Source: an uncultured Collinsella sp.
GTDB taxonomy: Bacteria > Actinomycetota > Coriobacteriia > Coriobacteriales > Coriobacteriaceae
Reading direction: 5' to 3'
Assembly: GCA_902482185.1 (NCBI GenBank)
Contig: CABSZR010000079.1
Span: 1 to 6,616 of the forward strand
DNA length: 6,616 nt
The notes below the pieces were generated by a model. The model saw only the letters and a program-made list of their open reading frames with translations, was not told the DNA's origin and ran no database searches. Shown one piece after another: positions 1-6,058 of the stretch. Both the position numbers and the translations under genes were made by a program. The stretch's first letter is position 1, and each line of letters begins with the position of its first letter.

Positions 1-3000
1 CAGAACCGCCATTGCCGTCAGGGTTAACGGCGTTCTTGGTCCACTTGGCATACAGCGTCAGATCGGCCGTCACCGGCGTACTGAAGTCATACGCCTGCGT
101 GCAAGCCTCATCGGTGAACCAACCGCCGAAAGTGTAGCCATCGCGCGTCGGATCGGCTGGCTTGACCAGCTTGCCGTCGGCCGTAGCAACAAACTTAGTG
201 TCGCAAGCAGACCCGCCGTTGGAATTAAAGGCAACCGTCCAAGACTCGACAGCTCCAAGTTTAAACAGCGTGCCCGAATCATTAATGTAGTAGAGATTGC
301 CAGAAGCATCGGCAATGACCGGAGAGTCACAGTACTGGTAATGGCCAGCCGCATCATAAATCTGCGTCGCCTCTGCATCGCCGAGCGTATAGCGATACAC
401 CCCACCACCAGCAGAGTAGCTGACGTAGTCCTTGCTATCCGCGCTATTAACGGTGAAGTACACATAGGTTTTGCCGCCCTGAACACTCACCAGCGGAGTA
501 GCAGCAATACCGTTAAATCCGGCCGGTAGCTCTTTACCGTCAGCAGCGGTGACCATCGTGGTCTTACCAGTCTTCAGATTATAGAGAACCAGAGCAGATC
601 CAGTAGCCGTCTGCCCACCGACAATCAAGTTGTCGCCAGACATCGCCGGGGCGCTCATGTTATTCGTGAGACCCAGGTCGACCGTCTTCTGCTCGCTCAG
701 CACGCCCTTCGCCGAAAGCGAAATCACATGGAGCTTTCCGTCGTGCGTCATCTGATAGAAGGTCGAGCCATTGGACGGATCGGCGACGCAGTCAGCGTTC
801 GCAAGGGTGCCGAGCTTCATGGTCGAAACGACATCGCCCGTTGCCTTATCAATGCACTTAAGCGTACCTGCGCTCGTGGGGACGATGGCGTACTTATCCG
901 TCAGGGCAGCGCCAGTCCAATAATAGCCCTCAGCTGCGTCGATGTTCTGCCAAGAGACTTCGCCTGTGGTGATCTTGATGCGCGTAAAGGAACCGTTGGC
1001 GTATTTCTTCCCATCAGCCGTGCCTACATAGACGTACTCGCCGTCCGAAACGACGGTGCAGGAGCTCTGCGTCAAGTCCGTCAAACCAGGCGTCAGCCAC
1101 TTGCAGATCAGCTTGTCTGCAGTAATCGCCTGGACCGCACCGCCGTTGAGCGGAACGATGATAAGGCCATTGGTATAGATCGGACGAGAGGTATAGCTCA
1201 CCTTGGAGGCGAGCGGCGCAGAGGCAACCTTTTTGCCCGTGGACGAATCGATCTTAATGAGCTCGTTCTCGGTCGCGATGTACACAAAGCCGTTAGCAAT
1301 GACAGGCTCGCTGCAGTTGGCATACTGCTGACCAGACTCGGCCTTCCAATCGAAGGCCCACTTAAGACCGGCGGCCTGCGCAGGCGTCTTGGCATCCGTT
1401 ACGGTCGAACCGTTGCCACTGTTGCCGTAGCCGGCCCACTCGGCATCCCAATCAGGAGTCGTCGCGCTCGGATCCACGACAATCTTGTCGGGATCGGGCA
1501 TGGGCGAATTATCGGTGGTATAGGCAAGCGTGACCTTATCGCCGCTCTTGAGCGTAATCTGATTGGCGCAGAGTAAGGAGGGCTCTCCGTTGATATACAG
1601 ATGCCAATATTTATTGGTCGCAGCATCCCAACCATACGGCTTGTGATCGAACGGCGAAGTAATGGAATTCAGGAACCAGTACTCACCACTCTGGGAGCCG
1701 TTGTACGCAACGCCCTTGGCCTTCAGAACTGCCTCAATAAGGTTCTGGGCCGTGGAGCCTTCGGGCAGAGAAACATTGCTTGCCGTGCCCCAACGCGTAT
1801 TGTTCCCGTTGACATCGGGACCGATAACATCGGCGGATCCAAGCACCTGACCGGGGAGGGCATCGGCGTCAGCACCATACATAAAGGTGACGGCATCGCC
1901 CTCATGGAGCTCGTAGGCACCGGCGCCAACGTCGGCGAACTTGCCATTTACGTAGAAGCGCCAATAGCTATTGGTCGCAGCATCCCAGCCATAGGACTTA
2001 CCATCGAACGGCGAATAAATGCCGTTGAGGAACCAGCCCCAAGACGATTCGCTAGCATCGAGCTTAAGGCCGGTCTGCTCAAGGAGATCCTTGGCAGTGG
2101 AGCCTGCCTTGAGACTCGTCTGGCCCGTCGAAGCCCAAACCTGCTGCTTGCCGTCCTTGTCCTTACCGAGAACCTGAACAGAAGCATGGACAGAATCGGA
2201 GGGCAGCTGGTCGCCCCAGCCACCGTAGAACCACGTAACGGTATCGCCGGCATGGATGGTGACATTGTCCGCCGTATAGTCACTCGACTTGCCGTTGATG
2301 AACAGCTGCCAATAGGTCGAATAATCTTGGGGCGTACCCAGCTCAACACCGTTGTACTTAAGGCTCAGAATGAAGGAGCCCGCAGCAACGGCGTCAATGT
2401 CGTTCGCCTCGAGTGCGACCTTCGTAAGATCAAGCGCGCTCGAGCCGGACGTCACCACATACTGCGCGTTATCGACCCAAGCCTGAGTCTTGCCCTGGGC
2501 ATCGCGACCAATGACGGTCACATTTGCGGCAACCTGGTCCTTAACGACAGGGGACGCGCTACCAGCCGTATAGGCAAACTCAACCTTCTGCCCCTGGGTG
2601 AGCTTAACGCTGCTCGCGCCAACCGAGGAAGACGCACCGTCGACGAACAGCTGCCAGAAGGCATAAGTCGTCGGATCGAAGGCAAGCGTACGGCCATCGC
2701 TCGGGGATGTGATGCTTTTGAGGTAGAAACCGTATGCCGTGTTCGGATCGTAGTCTGCCTTGAAGCCCGTCTTCTGCTGCAGCTTAACGAAGGCATCCGC
2801 AGCCGTCGCGCCCTCGTCGAGCTTGAGCTGCGTGGGTGCCACCCAGGTCTGAGCCTTGCCGTCGGCATCGGTGCCGATAATCGAGAACGAGACCTCGACT
2901 TGCTTCTTGGCGACATCGCCGGTTTCTGTCGGGTTCTCCGTCTGGACGGCAGTCGCGGCGGCAGATCCTGCTTGGCCAGCGGATGCCGTCGAAGACTGCT

Positions 3001-3421
3001 CGCTCGTAGCAGGGCTCTCCCCCGTCGCCGAGCCTTCGTCGCCAGTTGCTGCCTCTGTTGTGGCGGCACTAGCTGTAGGCGCGCCCACGGAATCCGAAAC
3101 CTCGGCGCCACTCTGCTCAGCGGTACCGCCCGCAAGCGCTGCGTCCTCGCCCGGCGTCGCAGCCTGAGCCACAGCCTCGGCAATGCCCTCGGCGCCCTCG
3201 GCCCACAGTTGAGCCGGCGTGGTGCCAAAGGCCATCGCGAAGGCCAGGAATGCCACCAGGCCGCGCTTGGCTACACCGCGTGCAATCGCGCCACGACGAT
3301 GCAACGAGGCGCGCTCACGCTCGTCCTCAAACATATCCATTTGTCCCCCATTGTCTGTACTTGGAGCGTTGCCTTGAGGCTGCCCCACGTCATCGCGCAT
3401 GTTGCGCTCGAGTTCCCCCAT
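1..3421 (-). CDS. Exported multidomain surface protein: four DUF4430 (transcobalamin-like) domains, PQQ-like beta-propeller, InlB-type repeat; C-terminus outside window
   Basis: At least 1140 residues read without a stop to the left edge. Numbered from the ATG at 3421: residues 1-55 are a charged N-region with HRRG; 56-74 a hydrophobic signal core ending PAQLWA, with probable cleavage after Ala74; 75-173 an Ala/Ser/Thr/Glu-rich stalk. Four DUF4430-type domains follow at about 174-287, 296-402, 411-518 and 525-637, with motifs such as LNSITSPFD, GWDAATN and YW-LYINGK. Residues 657-1056 carry repeated PVIANGFVYIAT-like strands and fit a PQQ-like propeller of about seven blades. Residues 1061-1133 form an InlB/Listeria-Bacteroides repeat (GYTFGGWFTDEAC, LTLYAKW). 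DUF4430 is the family of the intrinsic factor/transcobalamin beta-domain, and a B12 riboswitch lies just upstream, so I infer extracellular corrinoid binding. An anchor (LPXTG or membrane helix) is expected beyond the edge but unseen. ATG at 3340 is an alternative start, 27 residues shorter, with GGGGGA only 3 nt away. The 3421 start has AGGGG at 6 nt. Confidence 0.9.
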   Translation of the reverse strand, partial: MGELERNMRDDVGQPQGNAPSTDNGGQMDMFEDERERASLHRRGAIARGVAKRGLVAFLAFAMAFGTTPAQLWAEGAEGIAEAVAQAATPGEDAALAGGTAEQSGAEVSDSVGAPTASAATTEAATGDEGSATGESPATSEQSSTASAGQAGSAAATAVQTENPTETGDVAKKQVEVSFSIIGTDADGKAQTWVAPTQLKLDEGATAADAFVKLQQKTGFKADYDPNTAYGFYLKSITSPSDGRTLAFDPTTYAFWQLFVDGASSSVGASSVKLTQGQKVEFAYTAGSASPVVKDQVAANVTVIGRDAQGKTQAWVDNAQYVVTSGSSALDLTKVALEANDIDAVAAGSFILSLKYNGVELGTPQDYSTYWQLFINGKSSDYTADNVTIHAGDTVTWFYGGWGDQLPSDSVHASVQVLGKDKDGKQQVWASTGQTSLKAGSTAKDLLEQTGLKLDASESSWGWFLNGIYSPFDGKSYGWDAATNSYWRFYVNGKFADVGAGAYELHEGDAVTFMYGADADALPGQVLGSADVIGPDVNGNNTRWGTASNVSLPEGSTAQNLIEAVLKAKGVAYNGSQSGEYWFLNSITSPFDHKPYGWDAATNKYWHLYINGEPSLLCANQITLKSGDKVTLAYTTDNSPMPDPDKIVVDPSATTPDWDAEWAGYGNSGNGSTVTDAKTPAQAAGLKWAFDWKAESGQQYANCSEPVIANGFVYIATENELIKIDSSTGKKVASAPLASKVSYTSRPIYTNGLIIVPLNGGAVQAITADKLICKWLTPGLTDLTQSSCTVVSDGEYVYVGTADGKKYANGSFTRIKITTGEVSWQNIDAAEGYYWTGAALTDKYAIVPTSAGTLKCIDKATGDVVSTMKLGTLANADCVADPSNGSTFYQMTHDGKLHVISLSAKGVLSEQKTVDLGLTNNMSAPAMSGDNLIVGGQTATGSALVLYNLKTGKTTMVTAADGKELPAGFNGIAATPLVSVQGGKTYVYFTVNSADSKDYVSYSAGGGVYRYTLGDAEATQIYDAAGHYQYCDSPVIADASGNLYYINDSGTLFKLGAVESWTVAFNSNGGSACDTKFVATADGKLVKPADPTRDGYTFGGWFTDEACTQAYDFSTPVTADLTLYAKWTKNAVNPDGNGGS
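1510..2902 (-). repeat. Four tandem DUF4430-domain coding repeats
   Basis: Coding repeats of roughly 320-345 bases: domain 1 about 2902-2561, domain 2 about 2536-2219, domain 3 about 2191-1870, domain 4 about 1849-1510. Domains 3 and 4 still match at DNA level: 1604-1679 and 1961-2036 align without gaps with about 62 of 76 bases identical, around the GWDAATN/YW motif region. Domain 1 has the same motif order (SITSPSDG, YAFWQLFVDG). Domain 2 is the most divergent: it keeps YWQLFINGK but lacks the SPFDG turn and GWDAATN motif. This suggests duplication, with the last pair youngest or kept similar by conversion. Confidence 0.85.
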
Positions 3422-3432
3422 CGGGGTCCCCT
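3419..3432 (-). promoter_or_regulatory. Ribosome binding site and preferred start of the DUF4430 protein
   Basis: On the minus strand AGGGG (3432-3428) lies 6 nt before ATG at 3421, with a second purine run GGAGGG just upstream (3439-3434). The frame from this ATG joins ATG3340 without a stop. The bases CCCC (3426-3423), GAT and GGGG (3419-3416) can fold into a small hairpin with the start codon in or next to its loop, which could matter for riboswitch output. A competing site is GGGGGA (3349-3344), 3 nt before ATG3340 and 9 nt before the in-frame ATG3334. Confidence 0.55.
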
Positions 3433-3448
3433 TCCCTCCAGAGCCCTA

Positions 3449-3482
3449 TGCACACCGGCGGCATACGCCGCGGCAACGTGCA
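3449..3482 (-). promoter_or_regulatory. Hairpin directly after the riboswitch aptamer (probable expression platform, kissing-loop arm)
   Basis: TGCAC (3482-3478) pairs with GTGCA (3453-3449). Inside it CC (3473-3472) pairs with GG (3456-3455), and GCGGC (3471-3467) with GCCGC (3462-3458), around the loop GTAT. The arm abuts the closing stem of the aptamer and ends about 17 nt before the AGGGG ribosome binding site. Cobalamin riboswitches usually have such a downstream arm whose loop contacts the aptamer. Here GUAU could pair with GUAC in the core (within 3580-3576 region), which is inference. No run of U follows, so control of translation is more likely than termination. Confidence 0.6.
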
Positions 3483-3656
3483 AGATGGGAGGCGATCCGA
3501 CTTAACCTTAACGGCTCGGGCACGTCGTCCGATCTGCGACGCGAGCATCCCGAGCCAAGAGGAATTACGGTTACTGGTACAGCCGGGGACTTGCACCCCG
3601 ATTCTCCCAAACGCGCAGGAAAACCGCGCATTCGTGCGTCTCCGCACCACCATCTA
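3483..3656 (-). promoter_or_regulatory. Cobalamin (adenosylcobalamin/B12) riboswitch aptamer
   Basis: The minus strand shows the conserved B12-element parts in order. The closing stem AGATGG (3655-3650) pairs perfectly with CCATCT (3488-3483). The hairpin GTGCG-GAGA-CGCAC is at 3647-3634, followed by a GC arm CGCGG-TTTT-CCTGCG. The core GGGGTGCAAGTCCCC is at 3599-3585 and the B12-box-like CCAGTAACCGTAA at 3577-3565. A peripheral stem GGCTCGGG/CCCGAGCC joins 3556-3549 with 3520-3513 and encloses CGTCG/CGACG. The 3' segment AGTCGGATCGCCTCCC is at 3502-3487. The total of about 174 nt fits the family. By family knowledge it binds a cobalamin and lowers expression of the downstream gene, here the DUF4430 surface protein. 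Confidence 0.93.
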
Positions 3657-3665
3657 GGCCATCGA

Positions 3666-3693
3666 TTAATACCGTCAATATGCTATCACGCAA
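3666..3693 (-). promoter_or_regulatory. Candidate sigma70-type promoter for the riboswitch transcript
   Basis: TTGCGT (3693-3688) and TATTAA (3671-3666) are separated by 16 nt. The predicted start near 3660 falls 4-5 nt before the first base of the aptamer stem, which is the main support, since both boxes are only fair matches to consensus. The -35 box overlaps the T-run of the upstream terminator. An alternative reading is TTGACG (3680-3675) as -35 with TAGATG as a poor -10, but that would start transcription inside the aptamer. Confidence 0.5.
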
Positions 3694-3719
3694 AAGGGCC
3701 TCGCACGCAGGCGAAGCCC
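3692..3719 (-). terminator. Rho-independent terminator after the ABC1 kinase gene
   Basis: GGGCTTCGC (3719-3711) pairs with GCGAGGCCC (3704-3696) as nine base pairs with one G-T wobble around a 6-nt loop, followed by TTTT (3695-3692) on the minus strand. It lies about 50 nt after the kinase stop codon. It should insulate the B12-regulated gene from read-through of the kinase unit. Confidence 0.85.
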
Positions 3720-3770
3720 AAGGTAAAAGCTATTGTTTGCGATAGGAGAATGCGGTGACGGTCGCAGCCT

Positions 3771-5534
3771 CTAGTGCTTGCCGCCGTGGCTGTTGAGCCA
3801 GATATTGCGACCCAGCATAAGCGCCAGCACCAGCGCGCTCACGTAGCCCATAAAGCCAATGACTGGGATACCAAACACAACCGGCTCGATGCGTGCATAG
3901 TACACCACCGACGAACCGATAAACAGACCGGCGATAACGATAGCCATCGACATGCGGTCGATAATCCCACCTAGCTGTCGCAGCGCCTTATCGCTGCTCA
4001 TGATCTGCGTGTTCACCTTAAGCTGGCCGCGCGTGAGCATGCGCGAAGCCAAGCCCAGATACTCGGCTGCCTCAAGCGAGCCTTTTGCCGCGCGATAGCT
4101 GCTCGCGGCAAGATCGCGCCCCATTTCGCGGACGCGCGCATAGGTGCTCTTCTCGTTTTTGATGTGCGTCTGGATGATCTGGATCATGTTGACGTTGGGC
4201 ATATACTCGGTCAGCAAACCCTCGAGCGTCACCATGCCGCGCGCGAACATCGTTACCACGCTCGGCAGCTCAACATCATTCTTACGCGCGAGGTTTAACA
4301 ACGAGGTCAAAAACTCGCCGATATCAAGATCCTTCAGGTCAAGGCCCGCAAAGTCGGCGACGATAAAGTCCAAATCGGACAAAAAGGCCGAATGGTCAAG
4401 CTCGGCCGAGTCGCCACGCGTTACGGCGAAGCGCATGAGCGAATCCTTGAGCTTGGGCACGTCGCCCTCGGCCACGGCGAAAATCATGTCCTTGACGATA
4501 CCGCGGTCGTGGCTCGACATGCGCCCGACCATGCCCAGGTCGATAAAGTAGACGATGCCGTCCTTGAGGATGATGTTTCCCGCATGCGGGTCGGCATGGA
4601 AAAAACCGTCATCGAGCACCTGCGTCGAGTAGTCCTCGACAATCGCGGCACCGATCTTTTCCAAGTCATAGCCCTCGGCCACCAAGCGTTCGGGATCGGC
4701 GATCGAAATGCCGTCGACGTAGTCCATAACCACCACGTGCTCGGTGCACAGGTCCAGATAGGATTTAGGGCACGTCACGCCATGAACGCTCTTATGGAAC
4801 TCGTAGAAGTCGTTGAGGTTTTTGGCCTCGGCCAAAAAGTTGGTCTCCTCGCGAAACGAGGTCCACAACTCCTCGACTACGCCGTGCAGATCAACGAATT
4901 GATCGGTGTTGACGAACTTGGAAACGATACGCACCACCGAGCGGATGATATCGATGTCCTGTGCCATAACCTGCTGCGCACCGGGGCGCTGCACCTTAAC
5001 GGCCACGTCCTCGCCCGTCACCAGACGAGCGCGGTGCACCTGCGCGAGCGATGCGCTACCAAGCGGATTGGGGTCGATCGCATCGAACATCTCCCCCAGG
5101 CGCAGGCCGTATTCCTCTTCCAAGCAGCGGAGCACTACCTCGTACGGCACCGGCTCCACGTCGGAACGCAGACGGCGCAGCTCATCGCAAAAGCGCTGCG
5201 GCAGAATCTCGGACCGGTTGGCCAGAATCTGCCCCATCTTGACGAACATGGGGCCGAGCTCCTCGAGCAGGCGGCGCAAGCGAACCGGCGTGAGGTTATC
5301 CCACACACGGTACTTTTTGACCAAGCGAACAATCTGCCCGATGCGTTCGCGACGACCCGCCGGCGTGAGCTGGTATTCCTCGTCCGGCGCCATCGCGTCG
5401 GGCTCTTCGGGGACCATATCGACAGCGCGCGGCTTCTTGCGAGCGCCCGAGACGGCGGCCTCGACCTCATCGACAACCGCCGTCTCGTCACCCAAGGGAT
5501 CTAGATTGTTGTAATCGGTGGTGGAATCTGCCAT
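3771..5534 (-). CDS. ABC1/UbiB/AarF (ADCK) family atypical protein kinase-like protein
   Basis: 587 residues with a full ABC1 core. The family-specific KMGQ motif is at 99-102 (FVKMGQILANRSEILP), the Ala-rich-type loop GSASLAQVH at 159-167, and the candidate ATP-binding Lys180 in VAVKVQ. The catalytic-loop HADPHAGN is at 313-320 and the metal-binding DLG at 332-334. Two hydrophobic helices near 530-550 and 552-575 end the protein, so it is probably membrane-anchored. The first ~50 residues are an acidic extension. Relatives include UbiB and COQ8, which support ubiquinone synthesis. A Coriobacteriia-type anaerobe would not be expected to make ubiquinone, so the role here is unknown, perhaps in lipid or membrane homeostasis. 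The ATG lies 8 nt after the stop of the phasin-like gene with no good ribosome binding site of its own (a GAGG is 16 nt upstream), which suggests translational coupling. Confidence 0.93.
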   Translation of the reverse strand: MADSTTDYNNLDPLGDETAVVDEVEAAVSGARKKPRAVDMVPEEPDAMAPDEEYQLTPAGRRERIGQIVRLVKKYRVWDNLTPVRLRRLLEELGPMFVKMGQILANRSEILPQRFCDELRRLRSDVEPVPYEVVLRCLEEEYGLRLGEMFDAIDPNPLGSASLAQVHRARLVTGEDVAVKVQRPGAQQVMAQDIDIIRSVVRIVSKFVNTDQFVDLHGVVEELWTSFREETNFLAEAKNLNDFYEFHKSVHGVTCPKSYLDLCTEHVVVMDYVDGISIADPERLVAEGYDLEKIGAAIVEDYSTQVLDDGFFHADPHAGNIILKDGIVYFIDLGMVGRMSSHDRGIVKDMIFAVAEGDVPKLKDSLMRFAVTRGDSAELDHSAFLSDLDFIVADFAGLDLKDLDIGEFLTSLLNLARKNDVELPSVVTMFARGMVTLEGLLTEYMPNVNMIQIIQTHIKNEKSTYARVREMGRDLAASSYRAAKGSLEAAEYLGLASRMLTRGQLKVNTQIMSSDKALRQLGGIIDRMSMAIVIAGLFIGSSVVYYARIEPVVFGIPVIGFMGYVSALVLALMLGRNIWLNSHGGKH

Positions 5535-5542
5535 CTGCGCTG

Positions 5543-5959
5543 CTACTCGGCCTCTTCGGTATCCTTCGCATCGTCGGGCTCAACGGACTCGACGGGCACC
5601 GAGGTCACGTTGTCCTCGACCGAATCGACGATGTCGCGCACATGGGCTAGGAAGGCCGTGCGCTCAGGGGCGGTCATAACGCGGACGCGGGCAAGGATGA
5701 GCTCGTCGAGCACGCGCTGGGCCGCAGTCTCGCCCTGTATGCCCAAGCGCTCGGTCAGATCGGAGATGGTGCCACCGGCCTGCTCGAACATGTCGGACAC
5801 GCTGCGGGCGATATCGGGGGTGGCGGTGTCCTTGCGGACCTGCTCGCCTTTGGTGTTAAGGTCGTCGAGGACCTTCTTGCCGCCTTCGACAGCAACGGCG
5901 GCAGCGCCAAAGCCCACGTTAATGGCGCCGTTAACAAGCTGATCGAGTTTCATAACCAT
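5543..5959 (-). CDS. Phasin-like small helical protein, partner gene of the ABC1 kinase
   Basis: 138 residues from the ATG at 5959, chosen because GGAG (5969-5966) lies 6 nt before it. A TTG at 5971 extends the frame by four residues but has no such site. Residues 9-24 are Gly/Ala/Val-rich and mildly hydrophobic, followed by EGGKKVLDDLNTKGEQVRK. The rest is mostly predicted helix (MFEQAGGTISDLTERLGI; LDELILARVRVMTAPERTAF), and about 20 acidic residues and prolines close the protein. There are no cysteines, no signal peptide and no clear membrane span. The VEGGKKVLDDLNTKGE pattern resembles phasin/polyhydroxyalkanoate-regulator-like proteins (COG3937 type), often found beside ABC1 kinases. This assignment is by family resemblance only, and no PHA genes are seen here. 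It leads the two-gene unit and may scaffold or regulate the kinase. Confidence 0.8.
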   Translation of the reverse strand: MVMKLDQLVNGAINVGFGAAAVAVEGGKKVLDDLNTKGEQVRKDTATPDIARSVSDMFEQAGGTISDLTERLGIQGETAAQRVLDELILARVRVMTAPERTAFLAHVRDIVDSVEDNVTSVPVESVEPDDAKDTEEAE

Positions 5960-5965
5960 GGTTGT

Positions 5966-5969
5966 CTCC
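5966..5969 (-). promoter_or_regulatory. Ribosome binding site deciding the phasin-like start
   Basis: GGAG on the minus strand with a 6-nt spacer to ATG5959. It favours that ATG over the in-frame TTG at 5971, which overlaps the site itself, and over ATG5953, which is 12 nt away. Confidence 0.7.
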
Positions 5970-5994
5970 AATCACAAACAACTGCATTGGCGTT

Positions 5995-6024
5995 CTTGTA
6001 CCCAAGATTGAGCGAAAGCGACAA
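5995..6024 (-). promoter_or_regulatory. Weak candidate promoter for the phasin-like/ABC1 unit
   Basis: TTGTCG (6024-6019) and TACAAG (6000-5995) are separated by 18 nt, each matching four of six consensus bases. The -10 lies about 35 nt before the ATG. Both boxes sit in the roughly 100-nt gap after the dipeptidase gene. No convincing terminator separates the genes, so read-through from the dipeptidase is possible. Confidence 0.3.
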
Positions 6025-6058
6025 AGCGTTTTAGCGCTATTCGATCGACGGGAAATCC

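Noticed and set aside
728..1576. Plus-strand open frame of 282 codons
   Set aside because: Antisense shadow of the beta-propeller coding region; no domain or good ribosome binding site seen.
2518..3228. Minus-strand open frame of 236 codons in another frame
   Set aside because: It overlaps the stalk and domain 1 in a shifted frame and is extremely Arg/Pro/Ser-rich with no domain.
1601..3505. Plus-strand open frame of 634 codons
   Set aside because: It lies antisense to the DUF4430 protein and riboswitch, shows Arg/Leu/Gly-rich composition typical of GC-rich shadows, and has no recognisable domain, while the minus frame has repeated conserved domains.
3483..3656. tRNA or other structured RNA instead of a riboswitch
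   Set aside because: No anticodon arm or CCA end; the order of conserved B12-element segments and closing stem fits a cobalamin aptamer.
3250..3758. Plus-strand open frames across the regulatory region (3250-3657, 3399-3758)
   Set aside because: They cross the structured riboswitch and terminator, which explain the sequence conservation better; no protein features.
4392..5504. Plus-strand open frame of 370 codons
   Set aside because: Antisense to the ABC1 kinase, whose motifs are intact; composition rich in His, Arg and Val fits a reverse-complement shadow.
5960..5971. TTG start at 5971 for the phasin-like protein
   Set aside because: The GGAG ribosome binding site overlaps this codon and is correctly spaced for ATG5959.
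6020..6058. Possible terminator after the dipeptidase (AGCG-CTAAAA-CGCT and GGG-ATTT-CCC)
   Set aside because: Stems of only three or four base pairs and no proper T-run; too weak to call.
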